A stretch of 64,000 bases of DNA from JACCYQ01 sp036675565. GTDB taxonomy: Bacteria > Bacteroidota > Bacteroidia > Chitinophagales > Chitinophagaceae. Below, piece by piece: positions 43,114 to 53,200 of the stretch. Within the stretch, counting starts at the first letter, position 1. Every line of letters starts with the position of its first letter. The DNA lies in NCBI GenBank assembly GCA_036675565.1, contig JAKFER010000243.1, forward strand, positions 62,001 to 126,000. Direction: 5' to 3'. The translations under genes and the position numbers were made by a program. A model generated the notes under the pieces. That model saw only the letters and a list, made by a program, of their open reading frames with translations, ran no database searches and was not told the DNA's origin.

Positions 43114-43121
43114 TATCTTTG
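43114..43121 (+). promoter_or_regulatory. -7 promoter element of trmD
   Basis: TATCTTTG matches TAnnTTTG and lies 29 bp before the trmD ATG. No TTG at -33; the CTAAAC tract covers that region. Confidence 0.55.
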
Positions 43122-43150
43122 ATGCCATCATTTTAATACTAGAATATAAA

Positions 43151-43834
43151 ATGCGCATTGATATTATTACTGTTTTGCCTGAATTGCTTGTGAGTCCTTT
43201 TTCTCACTCCATTTTAAAAAGAGCCAAAGAAAAAGGTTTATTGGAAATATACTTACATAACCTGCGGGACTATACACCTTATAAACATGGGCAGGTTGAT
43301 GATTACCAGTTTGGTGGTGGCGCCGGGATGGTTATGATGCCCGAACCGCTTGCTGTATGCATTGAAAAATTAAATGATGAATACAAATATGATGAGATCA
43401 TTTTTTTAACACCTGATGGCAAAACACTGAATCAACAAACCGCCAACCGGTTATCGTTAAAACAAAATTTGTTGTTGATTTGTGGTCACTATAAAGGCAT
43501 TGACGAACGCATCAGGGAAAAATATGTAACGCTGGAAATTTCAATAGGTGATTATGTTTTAAGTGGGGGCGAATTGGCTGCAGCTGTTTTGGTTGATGCT
43601 GTAGGGCGGTTAATTCCTGGTGTATTGAATGATGAAACATCAGCACTTTTTGACTCCTTCCAGGATCAATTGCTGGCCCCGCCTGTATATACAAGGCCGG
43701 CAGAATGGCGAGGCATGAAAGTCCCTGATATTTTATTAAGTGGTGATCCTAAAAAAGTAGATGACTGGCGGCATGATGAAGCGGTGAAAAGAACGAGTGA
43801 ACGCCGCCCAGACCTGATGAATGATAGTGAATAA
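43151..43834 (+). CDS. trmD: tRNA (guanine-N1-)-methyltransferase
   Basis: Methylates G37 of tRNAs next to the anticodon with SAM, preventing frameshifts; it is a SPOUT-class dimeric enzyme. The knotted SAM site is seen in ICGHYKGIDERI and the SIGDYVLSGGELAAAVLVDA stretch; FGGGAGMVMMPEP and the C-terminal RRPDLM motif are also typical. Length 227 is normal. In many bacteria trmD is in the rpsP-rimM-trmD-rplS operon; here it is a single gene 23 kb away with its own promoter. Confidence 0.95.
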   Translation: MRIDIITVLPELLVSPFSHSILKRAKEKGLLEIYLHNLRDYTPYKHGQVDDYQFGGGAGMVMMPEPLAVCIEKLNDEYKYDEIIFLTPDGKTLNQQTANRLSLKQNLLLICGHYKGIDERIREKYVTLEISIGDYVLSGGELAAAVLVDAVGRLIPGVLNDETSALFDSFQDQLLAPPVYTRPAEWRGMKVPDILLSGDPKKVDDWRHDEAVKRTSERRPDLMNDSE

Positions 43835-43985
43835 AAAAAGAGTCCCACCTGGAAAGGCAGGACGATTTCTTAACCATAAAAGACGTTCAATGAGATCGAT
43901 AATTAAAAGTACAATTACAAGAAATAAGCTTTCTGATTAATCGGTGAAACTGAACATTTGTATGTTGAATGCTTACAAAAAAAGG

Positions 43986-46127
43986 TTAACCAATTGCACC
44001 AAGTGCCTGTAAACAAAGCTCTCTAAATTCATAAAAAGCATTCTTCGCTTTCCCAGCCGGATCTTCTGCATCTTTTTCCATAACAGCTAATAAATGGCTA
44101 ACCTGGTTATCATATAATCCTACATAACCCAATGTAGATTTAAGACTGTGTGCTATGTAGTGGACCTGCTGTTTATTTCGTTGTAAAATTGCTTTCTCCA
44201 ATTCGTCAAGCTCCTGGGGTAATTGTATTTCGAACTGTTTTAACAATCTTTCCCTGAATTCGATATCGCCACCTGATAGTTCCTTTAGATAATCTGTGTT
44301 TACCAGGTTCTGTGTATTGTACTTTTTCTCACCCAGGTTTCGGTAAATAACATTAATTAACTCCTGTTCCCTGATAGGTTTTGTGATATAATCATTAAAT
44401 CCGGCTGACAGGCATTTTTCCTTATCTCCCGGCAATGCATATGCGGTCATAGCCACAACTTTAATATCGCTGTTAAGTTTATTTCTTATGAGCTGGGTGG
44501 TTTCATACCCATCTTTTCCTGGCATTTGGATATCCATCAGAACGAGATCGAACATCTTTTCACTAAGTTTCTCTAAAACATCATCCCCATTGGAAACGAT
44601 TTCATACGAAAAATGATGTTCGATTAATAAGTGCTTTACCAATTGCTGATTCATTTCGTTGTCTTCAGCAACCAAAATGTGTGCTTTTTTGCGATGGGTA
44701 AATGTTGACAATTCGTTTTTAAAATGGCCTTCTTCAGTTTTCGGAACTTCCAATCCAAATGGTATAAATATTTTAAATGAAGTTCCTTTACCCGGTTTAC
44801 TGTTTACTTCGATATGTCCATCATTCAATAATACCAATTGCTTTACAATGGATAATCCCAAACCGGTGCCACCAAACTTCCTGGTTGTATCCATTTCCGC
44901 TTGTTGAAAACGATCAAAAATAATATCCAGCTTATGCTGATCAATACCAACACCTGTATCATTTACTTCAAATACAAGGATAACCCGTTCGGGATTTTTT
45001 TTATGCAGGCAGATTTTCAATTCAATCTTTCCTGTCTCAGTAAACTTGATTGCATTTCCCAGTAAATTGGTTAGTACCTGGGTTAACCGGAATGAATCAC
45101 CTGTTAAATAAACAGGAATATTTTCATCTATAGAACAATCAAATACAATACCTTTTGCATGGGCCTTTTCACGGAACATGACATCAATGGTCATAATTAA
45201 ATCAGGAAAATGAAAACTCGTTTTTTCAATACGCATCATTCCTGCTTCTATCTTTGACAGATCCAGTATATCATTTACAATAGCCTGTAAGTTTTGCCCG
45301 GAACTGCGCATATACGTTACATATTCCTTTTGAACCGGGCTTAATGAAGTTTTGGATAACAAATTGGTGAAACCTAGGATTGCATTAAGCGGTGTTCTTA
45401 TTTCATGGCTCATATTTGATAAGAACTGATCCTTGACACGTGCTGATTCTTTCTCCCTTTTTTCCGACTCATTTAATACAGCAATCAGCTTTTGTTGTTT
45501 GCGGCTGATAGCGATAATATAGAAAAAAGCAAAGATGCTGGAGATAGCGGCAACAATAGCCAGGAACATACCTCTTGACCGGGCTTTATTTCCATTTTCC
45601 GCAATGTTATCTGTTATTGCTTTTACAAAAGCCTGGCGGGTGTTGGTCAATTTATCTATCAATAACACAATGCTATCGGTCATTGACTTTCCCCTGTTCT
45701 GGTTGATATATTGTTCGGCAGAATCTTTTCCAAACTGCTCGTATTGCCTGATGATTTTTGTACTGTGGGTTATTTTTCTTTCTACAACATTGGTCAGCAA
45801 TTTCATCAGGGAATCTGTAACCGGATCTTCAAAATAAACATCCAGCTTTTTTAAACCCAAACGAATATTCTGAATTTCATTTTCCAGGTTTTTCAGATGA
45901 TCTGACCTTTCAGTAATGACTACACCACGTACATTACTTTCAACCGAGATAATGGACGTTTCAAGTATTTGCAAATCCCGTTGCGTTCTCAATTCATTTA
46001 ATAAACGGGTATTGGAATGAATCAGCGTATTGATGCTTTGCCCGGAATTAAATTGCAAAAAAACGATCATCAATACACTTACCAAAAAGATAACAAGAGG
46101 TAAATATTTTAGATTTCGCCTTAGCAT
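43986..46127 (-). CDS. Hybrid sensor histidine kinase with receiver and HPt domains
   Basis: Tripartite phosphorelay protein. Membrane helix at 7-26, a periplasmic helical sensor of CHASE3-like appearance (about 30-185), second helix 186-207, HisKA domain with H241 (SNMSHEIRTPLNAI), ATPase domain (NDTGVGI, GTGLGLSIVKQL), a receiver domain (HILVAEDNEMNQQ, with the phosphoacceptor Asp in LVLMDIQMPGKDG) and a C-terminal HPt domain with His in HYIAHSLKSTLG. The architecture matches BarA/ArcB-type hybrid kinases. Its output regulator is not adjacent; the LytTR regulator at 46.6-47.3 kb, on the same strand just upstream, is a candidate partner but usually works with other kinases. Confidence 0.92.
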   Translation of the reverse strand: MLRRNLKYLPLVIFLVSVLMIVFLQFNSGQSINTLIHSNTRLLNELRTQRDLQILETSIISVESNVRGVVITERSDHLKNLENEIQNIRLGLKKLDVYFEDPVTDSLMKLLTNVVERKITHSTKIIRQYEQFGKDSAEQYINQNRGKSMTDSIVLLIDKLTNTRQAFVKAITDNIAENGNKARSRGMFLAIVAAISSIFAFFYIIAISRKQQKLIAVLNESEKREKESARVKDQFLSNMSHEIRTPLNAILGFTNLLSKTSLSPVQKEYVTYMRSSGQNLQAIVNDILDLSKIEAGMMRIEKTSFHFPDLIMTIDVMFREKAHAKGIVFDCSIDENIPVYLTGDSFRLTQVLTNLLGNAIKFTETGKIELKICLHKKNPERVILVFEVNDTGVGIDQHKLDIIFDRFQQAEMDTTRKFGGTGLGLSIVKQLVLLNDGHIEVNSKPGKGTSFKIFIPFGLEVPKTEEGHFKNELSTFTHRKKAHILVAEDNEMNQQLVKHLLIEHHFSYEIVSNGDDVLEKLSEKMFDLVLMDIQMPGKDGYETTQLIRNKLNSDIKVVAMTAYALPGDKEKCLSAGFNDYITKPIREQELINVIYRNLGEKKYNTQNLVNTDYLKELSGGDIEFRERLLKQFEIQLPQELDELEKAILQRNKQQVHYIAHSLKSTLGYVGLYDNQVSHLLAVMEKDAEDPAGKAKNAFYEFRELCLQALGAIG

Positions 46128-46252
46128 AATAGAATGCTGTAATATACAAAAGAAGAATCATCAAATAAATATCCGCAGGCCTTTCCAGCGCTGGTATATG
46201 CTTAAAATGACTGCTATTTTTTAGAAATAATTACCATTCAGATAGATTGCAG

Positions 46253-46435
46253 CTAACGGTCTTGCATTTTTTTGTAGGTGTAAACAACCAGGAAAAGGGA
46301 AAATATGATAAAAGCACCAGAGGCAATAATTATTGCAGATGTATGTTGCTTGCTGACTTCTAATAAAAAGATGTATTCACTGACTAATAAAGCCAGAACT
46401 GCCAGAATAAATAGAATGGTATATTTTGATTTCAT
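46253..46435 (-). CDS. Small two-helix membrane protein
   Basis: A 60-residue frame encoding two hydrophobic helices (about residues 6-25 and 33-53) joined by a short polar loop and ending in basic YKKMQDR. It is on the same strand as, and between, a LytTR regulator and a hybrid kinase, with intergenic gaps of about 125-155 bp. The clean positive-inside ends make a genuine small membrane protein plausible, but there is no family evidence. Confidence 0.45.
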   Translation of the reverse strand: MKSKYTILFILAVLALLVSEYIFLLEVSKQHTSAIIIASGAFIIFSLFLVVYTYKKMQDR

Positions 46436-46589
46436 TTATAGACATCTAAAGCAGGTAACCATTAAAACACACTTTTAAGGCTGTTAAAACAGGCATCTAA
46501 ATTAAAATCTTTGGATGTTTCTTTTTTTGAATTAAGTCAGGAGGCAATAATTAAACGACCAAACCGGAGAAAAAACCGGTATTGGATGT

Positions 46590-47285
46590 TTAAAGGAGGT
46601 TAAGTCTTTTTTGAAGCGCACTGCGATATGCATCCGCTACAGGTATGTTATGGTTTGCAGTATTGATTACCCCTTCTTCAATAAAGTCTATTTTATTAAT
46701 GGCAGAAATATAACTTCTGTGCACCCGCATGAATTTAGCAGCTGGTAATTTTTCTTCCAGTGCTTTTAAAGTGGTATGGATTACATGAAATTTTTGTTTT
46801 GTATACAGTTTTACATAATCGCCCATGGCCTCCATAAAAAGTATATCATCAATATTTATACGTTTCAAAACGCCACTATCTTTTATAAAAACAAATTCCT
46901 TTTCGGCAATATCAATCTCTTGACTGCTACTTTCGAATATTTCCCTGGCCTTTTCAATGCTTTTAATGAAACGGACCGGGCTGATAGGTTTTATGAGATA
47001 GTCTGCCACATTTAATTCAAATGCTTCAACCGCGTATTCCATTTTAGCAGTGGTAAAAATGATCAACAGGTTTTTATCTGCAAGATGACGGGTTAATTCA
47101 ATGCCACTCATTCCAGGCATTTCAATATCCAGGAGCAATAAATCTACTTTTTCTTTGTTCACCAGTTGAAAGCATTCCAAGGCGGTTTCACATTCTGCAA
47201 CTAATTCCAGGTCATCCACCATACTGACCAGTTGTACCATAGCCATCCTGGCAACTTTATTATCATCTACTATCATACATCTCAT
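46590..47285 (-). CDS. LytTR-family response regulator
   Basis: Receiver domain (residues 1-120; D53 in LLLDIEMPGMSG, conserved K in YLIKPISPVRF) followed by a LytTR DNA-binding domain (about 128-228, with ILFMEAMGDYVKLYT and FMRVHRSYISAINKI). Such regulators usually work with LytS/YehU-type kinases (HisKA_7TM or His_kinase family), none of which lies beside it. Length 231 is normal. Target genes unknown. Confidence 0.9.
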   Translation of the reverse strand: MRCMIVDDNKVARMAMVQLVSMVDDLELVAECETALECFQLVNKEKVDLLLLDIEMPGMSGIELTRHLADKNLLIIFTTAKMEYAVEAFELNVADYLIKPISPVRFIKSIEKAREIFESSSQEIDIAEKEFVFIKDSGVLKRINIDDILFMEAMGDYVKLYTKQKFHVIHTTLKALEEKLPAAKFMRVHRSYISAINKIDFIEEGVINTANHNIPVADAYRSALQKRLNLL

Positions 47286-47387
47286 AGCCTTAAAATTAAA
47301 TGAAATGAAAATAGGGGCGAAGAAAATTTATTCATGGATTACAAAAACAAATTGATTACTCCTATGATTTATTGTAATTAGAAATCA

Positions 47388-47422
47388 TTCATCTTTTCAA
47401 GCTTTCAACTTATTTATCTTTA
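47388..47422 (+). promoter_or_regulatory. Repeat tract and -7-like element of the adenine deaminase gene
   Basis: Hexamers TTCATC (47388), TTCAAG (47396) and TTCAAC (47404) have an exact 8-bp period and are followed by TATCTTTA (47415-47422), one base off the TAnnTTTG consensus, 18 bp before the ATG at 47441. Confidence 0.45.
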
Positions 47423-47440
47423 TGACTTTAAAAAAATTAA

Positions 47441-49060
47441 ATGAAGATTAAAGGTCAGTTGGTTGATGTATTAAACAGGAAAATATTTCCGGCTGAAATA
47501 ACTATAGAAAATGGATTGATTGCTAAAGTTTCTCCCTTTACTCCCGGGGAAAATGAAAAACTTCCTTTTCTTACGCCCGGGTTTATAGATGCTCATGTAC
47601 ATATAGAAAGTTCTATGCTGGTGCCTTCGGAGTTTGCACGCCTGGCGGTAGTGCATGGAACGGTGGCTACCGTAAGTGATCCACATGAAATTGCAAATGT
47701 TTGCGGTATCAGCGGTGTTGAATTTATGCTTGAAAACAGCAGGAAGGTTCCTTTAAAATTCAATTTTGGTGCTCCCAGTTGTGTGCCGGCTACTATTTTT
47801 GAAACTTCCGGTGCCACACTAAACGCTGAAGAAGTTGCATCTCTTTTAGAACGCGATGATATAAAATACCTGAGTGAAATGATGAATTTCCCTGGTGTAC
47901 TGTATAACGATGAAGAGGTGATGAAAAAAATTGCATCTGCACACCAGTTGGGGAAGCCTGTTGATGGACACGCTCCTGGTTTAATAGGTGAAGAAGCAAA
48001 AATATATATAGAAGCAGGCATCAGCACCGATCATGAATGTTTTACCGAAGAAGAAGCGTTGGGAAAATTAGCTGCAGGAATGAAGATCATCATCCGCGAA
48101 GGAAGTGCTGCAAAAAATTTTGAAGCATTGATCGGGCTGTTAAACAATCATGCTAACATGATCATGTTTTGCAGTGATGATAAACATCCAGATAGCCTTG
48201 CAGAGGGGCATATAAACCAATTATGCCAGAGAGCCGTTGCCAAAGGCATAGATGTATTTCATGTATTACAAGCGGCTTGCATAAACCCCGTATTGCATTA
48301 CAAGTTGGATGTGGGTTACCTGCAAACCGGTCAGCCGGCAGATTTTATTGTATTAGAAAACCTGGAAACGTTTGATGTTTTACAAACCTTTATTGATGGC
48401 ATATTGGTTGCAGAAAATGGAAAATCATTGATTAAAAGAATTGAACCTGACAGTATTAATAATTTTTCCTGCAGAAAAAAAGAACCAGCTGATTTTGCTA
48501 CAACTTTTATTGGTCAAGAAAAGATACCCGTTATTGAAGCAATCGATGGACAACTGATCACCAATAAACTTTTATTTAATCCAATAGTAGAAAATGGACA
48601 GATTGTAAATAATGTTGACGAGGATATTTTAAAGATCGTGGTAGTGAACCGATATAGTGATGCCCCGATTTCCACCGCATTTATAAAAAATTTCGGATTA
48701 AAGGAAGGTGCCATCGCATCTTCGGTTGCCCATGACAGTCATAACATCGTTGCTGTGGGTGTTGATGACGAAAGTATTTGCAAAGCGGTGAATGTTATCA
48801 TTGAACACCAGGGAGGCATCAGTTGCATGAATGAACAACTGGAGATTGTTTTGCCATTACCTGTTGCCGGTTTAATGAGTACAGATGATGGCTACAAAGT
48901 TGCTGAACAATATTCATTGATCGACCAGGCTGCAAAAGCTGCCGGCGCAACGCTTTCAGCTCCATTTATGACTTTATCTTTTATGGCGCTACTTGTAATT
49001 CCTCACTTAAAACTTAGCGATAAGGGTTTGTTTGATGGAGACAAGTTTGCTTTAGTTTGA
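47441..49060 (+). CDS. ade: Adenine deaminase
   Basis: Deaminates adenine to hypoxanthine in purine salvage. It is an amidohydrolase-superfamily metalloenzyme: TPGFIDAHVHIESSML near residue 45 gives the first metal ligands, DGHAPGLIG and STDHECFTEEEA supply further ligands, and MFCSDDKHPD holds the catalytic Asp pair. The C-terminal Ade domain with SVAHDSHNIVAVG and a terminal hydrophobic segment is complete. Length 539 is close to the usual 550-590. Monocistronic. Confidence 0.94.
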   Translation: MKIKGQLVDVLNRKIFPAEITIENGLIAKVSPFTPGENEKLPFLTPGFIDAHVHIESSMLVPSEFARLAVVHGTVATVSDPHEIANVCGISGVEFMLENSRKVPLKFNFGAPSCVPATIFETSGATLNAEEVASLLERDDIKYLSEMMNFPGVLYNDEEVMKKIASAHQLGKPVDGHAPGLIGEEAKIYIEAGISTDHECFTEEEALGKLAAGMKIIIREGSAAKNFEALIGLLNNHANMIMFCSDDKHPDSLAEGHINQLCQRAVAKGIDVFHVLQAACINPVLHYKLDVGYLQTGQPADFIVLENLETFDVLQTFIDGILVAENGKSLIKRIEPDSINNFSCRKKEPADFATTFIGQEKIPVIEAIDGQLITNKLLFNPIVENGQIVNNVDEDILKIVVVNRYSDAPISTAFIKNFGLKEGAIASSVAHDSHNIVAVGVDDESICKAVNVIIEHQGGISCMNEQLEIVLPLPVAGLMSTDDGYKVAEQYSLIDQAAKAAGATLSAPFMTLSFMALLVIPHLKLSDKGLFDGDKFALV

Positions 49061-49077
49061 AATTAATCTATTATAAT

Positions 49078-49109
49078 GTTTAGATGTTTAGGCGTTTAGT
49101 TGTTTAGTC
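49078..49109. repeat. Four-unit GTTTAGNN tract
   Basis: Four exact 8-bp units, each GTTTAG plus two variable bases, 17 bp after the adenine deaminase stop. The complementary strand (CTAAAC) shares a 23-bp identical stretch with the tract at 56688-56719. The 295-bp gap to the next gene also holds the NTCAAC tract at 49205; nothing else was recognised in it. Confidence 0.75.
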
Positions 49110-49204
49110 AAAAAAATTGCGCAGTTCTAAATACCCATCGCTAAGCTTCCTATATGGACTGGTTTATATTAGGATGCCAATCAGACCAATTCCCAATTCC
49201 AGCA

Positions 49205-49242
49205 TTCAACAAAGCAACTAATCAACCACTCAACTTATAACC
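49205..49242 (+). repeat. NNCAAC tract with 8-bp period
   Basis: TTCAAC, AGCAAC, ATCAAC, CTCAAC and the degenerate ATAACC start at 49205, 49213, 49221, 49229 and 49237. A -7-like TATCTTTTG (one base too long) follows at 49254, about 100 bp upstream of the DUF1059 gene. Confidence 0.65.
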
Positions 49243-49355
49243 TATCCCTTATGTATCTTTTGATACCGTTTTATCTTGTCGGTTGATCTTATAATTGTAA
49301 AACATATCATCCTGCCCTGCGAAACATTCATTAATTATTTCATCACCAAAAAAAC

Positions 49356-49532
49356 ATGATCATGAAAACATTGAAATGTAAAGATGTTGGTTTCGATTGC
49401 CCCGGTGTAATACAGGCAAACACGAATGAAGAAGTTTTAAACCAGGCAGCAAAACATGCACTAGATGTTCATGGTGTAACGGTTTCACCAGAATTGGCAG
49501 CGCAGATAACTACTTTGATAAAAGAGGAATAA
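49356..49532 (+). CDS. DUF1059-family small protein
   Basis: A 58-residue protein (MIMKTLKCKDVGFDCPGVI... ending LIKEE) with the features of the DUF1059 family: CKDVG, a second Cys, and a C-terminal AKHALDVHGV helix. Two in-frame ATGs (49356, 49362) are possible. The function is unknown. It is followed after 87 bp by a Crp/Fnr-family gene on the same strand. Confidence 0.85.
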   Translation: MIMKTLKCKDVGFDCPGVIQANTNEEVLNQAAKHALDVHGVTVSPELAAQITTLIKEE

Positions 49533-49619
49533 TAACTGGTTAAAACTTTACAATCTCCTTGCAGTAAAAAATGCACATAATTCATTAAATTGAATTAGCG
49601 TTTCACTTAATTAAAATAC

Positions 49620-50249
49620 ATGGATTCAACTGCTGCATTGTTTAACAAATTATCCTTTTTTACTGAACCTGAATTTAAGGAAGAAATACTGCAGCATGGC
49701 CAGGTAGTTGATTTCAAAAAAGGAGATGTAATTGTAAAAGAAGGTCAGTATGTAAAATTTCTGCCAATAGTTATTGAAGGTTCAATCAGGGTCTTTCAAC
49801 AAAAAGACGAAAGAGAGATCCTGCTTTATTATGTTAACGCTGCGGAGACTTGCACCATGTCATTAGCTGCTGCCTATTTCAATAATAAAAGCACATCGCA
49901 TGGTATTGTAATTGAACCGGCTAAGGTAATTATTTTCCCCGCCAGTCTTCTAACAGAATGGCAATTAAAATATCCATCATGGAATAAATATGTAATGGAA
50001 ATGTTCCGGCTGCGTTATGATGAATTAATCAGTTCATTTGAAAGAGTTGCTTTTGATCATATGGATGTCCGCGTACTAAAATACCTTGAACAGAAAAAAC
50101 TAACAGATAATTCAAACACAATTCACTTATCGCACCAAAACCTGGCAAATGAACTGGGTACAACCCGAGTTGTAATTTCTCGGATCCTAAAACAATTTGA
50201 ACGTGAACATAAGATCAGACAATCAAGAGGTGTTATTGAGTTAATTTAA
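49620..50249 (+). CDS. Crp/Fnr-family transcriptional regulator
   Basis: cNMP-binding-like beta roll (residues about 15-125), dimerisation helix and a C-terminal winged HTH (LSHQNLANELGTTRVVISRILKQF). The recognition helix keeps the S-R pair used by FNR, but a Val replaces the Glu that normally contacts the G:C pair of the TTGAT half-site. There is no N-terminal Cys cluster, so it is not an oxygen-sensing [4Fe-4S] FNR. This leaves heme, nucleotide or redox sensing as possibilities. It stands downstream of the DUF1059 gene; target sites unknown. Confidence 0.88.
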   Translation: MDSTAALFNKLSFFTEPEFKEEILQHGQVVDFKKGDVIVKEGQYVKFLPIVIEGSIRVFQQKDEREILLYYVNAAETCTMSLAAAYFNNKSTSHGIVIEPAKVIIFPASLLTEWQLKYPSWNKYVMEMFRLRYDELISSFERVAFDHMDVRVLKYLEQKKLTDNSNTIHLSHQNLANELGTTRVVISRILKQFEREHKIRQSRGVIELI

Positions 50250-50259
50250 TCATCGCCAT

Positions 50260-50296
50260 TTCAACAACTCACTATCAACATATCAATCAACTATTC
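50260..50296. repeat. Imperfect NTCAAC tract between convergent genes
   Basis: TTCAAC (50260), CTCACT (50268), ATCAAC (50274), ATCAAT (50282) and ATCAAC (50286) form a looser version of the 8-bp-period tracts, between the Crp/Fnr gene and the amidohydrolase stop. Confidence 0.45.
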
Positions 50297-53200
50297 ACTG
50301 GTGTCCACAAGTACAAGTCTCCGTTTCCGTCAGGTTAAACCATGGAAATGATCCGGCATTCTTAACAGCCTCCCAATAAAATTCACCTCTCTTTTTCTCA
50401 TGATTCCCTGTTTCATTCATCGTTGCTGCATCATATAATCTTCCATTCACCATGGTATATTGAATGCTTTCGGTGTTACGAATATTTTCCAATGGATTTT
50501 TTTCCATAACAATTAAATCTGCCAGTTTACCAACTTCAAGGGAACCGATCTGGTCATCAAAACCGAGTGATTTAGCCGGATTAATTGTAGCTGTTTTTAG
50601 TGCCTGCAGATTGGTCATACCCCCCTGTTGCATCATCCAGGTTTCCCAATGTGCACCAATGCCCTGGATTTGTCCGTGTGCACCCATATTCACCAATACA
50701 CCCAGGTCATTTAATTTTTTAGCCTGCTCCGAAACCTGTATATGTCCTTCCTGGTATTCTTCTTCAGGCAACATGGTGCGGTGACGACTACGAGTATCAA
50801 TTACACCACGCGGCGTAAAATTCAACAACCTTTTGTTCTCCCAAACATTCGAATGCTGGTACCAGTAATATTCACCACTCACACCTCCATAAGAAACAAT
50901 CAGTGTTGGCGTATAAGCCGTACCTGCATTTTTCCATAATTGCAAAACATCTTCGTGCAAAGTGGCTACAGGAATATTATGTTCAATTGTAGTATGACCA
51001 TCCATGATCATACTCATATTGTGATAAAAAAATGAACCTCCTTCGGGTACCACTTCCATTTTTAATTCACGGGCTGCCTGTATTACCATTTGGCGTTGAT
51101 CGCGACGGGGTTGATTATAACTTTTAACGGAAAAAGCACCGAATGATTTACTTCTGCGTAATGCACTTCTTGCATCATCAATAGTATTGATCACCGCTTT
51201 AAAATCACCTTCAGCTCCATACAAAATGGTACCTGTTGAAAACACTCTTGGGCCGGTCATCAAACCAGCTTTTACCAATTCACTTTGAGCAAATACCATT
51301 TCAGAATTAGCTGATGGATCGTGCATGGTTGTAACACCAAATGCGAGATTGGCATAATAGGGCCAGTGCTTTTGCGGAGTGATCCCTGTACGAAAATGAC
51401 CGCCATGGGCATGTGCATCGATCAAACCGGGCATGATCGTTTTACCATTGGCATCAATGACTTTTGCATTCTGCGGAACAGTTACATCACTACTTTTTCC
51501 TACAGCTTTTATTAAATTATTTTCAACAACGATGGTTCCATTTTCAATAACCTCATCTCCTTTCATAGTTATGATGCGGGCATTGGTAAATGCAATGATA
51601 CCGGTTGGATTATCAGTTTCTATATTCAAAGCAACATCCAATCCTTTTTCAGGGATCACAAATAATGAATCGGGTTTACCTGCTAAAAATTCAAAACGAT
51701 CATCCAGGTTTATGGTGAAATATTCATGACCAAGTGTATAATGTAATCTTTTGGCATCGCTGCTCCAGTGCAGGTTGATGCCCGCATCACGGCTAACTTT
51801 CTTAACCGGGAAGTCCGCTGTAGAAGCTCCAATATCAACTGTTTTACCGATCACCGGAAATGGTGCAACATATACATTGTGCAAATCGATAAATGAAATC
51901 CACTTTTCGTCGGGAGATAAAGTGAATTGGCTGCCATAGGTACTTTTTAAATGGGTGCGTTCTTCATTTCCATCCAGGTCGCTGCTTGCAAAAGTTCGGT
52001 TCATGCCACCACCAAGCTGGTAGTAAATGCGATCACCAGTTAAATTAAAAACAGGAAAATCCCCACGGGTGGTTACCAATTTTTCTTCTCCGCCATTAGC
52101 TGGCATGATATAAAGACCAGGCTCTGCCGTATAGGCCGGGCCTAAAACATTACTTCCACCTTCCCTGCGGTAAACGATCATTTTACCATCATTTGAAAAA
52201 GCCGGCACACGGAATATACCTTTGGCTCCGGATATTTTTTTCGGCTTTGCATTACCGTTAACATTAACCGTGTAAATGCTTCCGGCATCCTGATCATTCC
52301 AGGTAGTATAAACAATCGTTTTTCCATCTTTAGAAAATGCAGGTTCAAATTCAAAATCAGTTCCGTTGGTTATTCTTTGTGGTTTACCCCCTGGTAATTG
52401 CTTTTTCCATAAATAACCCACTGCATTAAATACCAGCCATTTTCCATCGGGTGAGGTAATAGCCTGCCTAATCACGTTTACTTTAAAAGTAGTAGGATTG
52501 ATATCCTGTTTAAATCGGACAACATCAGCAACAGATTGTTTTACATTCGCTACGAAAGGAATTTCAACAGCGGTGTTCGCTTTGTTAATATCAACTTTCA
52601 TGATCTTACCATTGGCCCAGATATAAATCGATTGATTATCCGGCGACCAGGCATACCCCGTATAACTGCCAAAAATCGTCCATGCTTCCTGCTGATCTTT
52701 TGAAAGATTATCATAGACCGGCCATTCTTCACCGGTTTTCAAATTGCGCAGAAATAAAACGGATTGGGTTCGAACCCTTTTGATGAAAGACAAAGTATTG
52801 CCATCAGGTGATATTTGAGGACGAACAGCGCCACCGGGACCACCGGTAACAGTTTCGATTGAACCCTTTTTTGTGTCATATCGCTTAATAACAAAAATCT
52901 GGTTGTTAGGATCTTTATTGTATTGAAAAAAACCGCCCGGGTACATGTCTTCACTGTAATAAATATACCTGCCATCTGGTGAAACAACCGGTTCATTCAG
53001 ATCCTGCTGATCATTTTTACGTGCAGTCAATTGTAAACCATTTCCGCCACTGGTATGATACATCCATAATTCACCGGCACCCAGCGAACGGCCAGATGTA
53101 AAATGTTTTCTGGCTACAACATATTGACCATCGGGCATCCATACCCCATTATTCAACAATCGAAATGTTTCTTTGGTAATTTGTTTTGCATTTTTACCAT

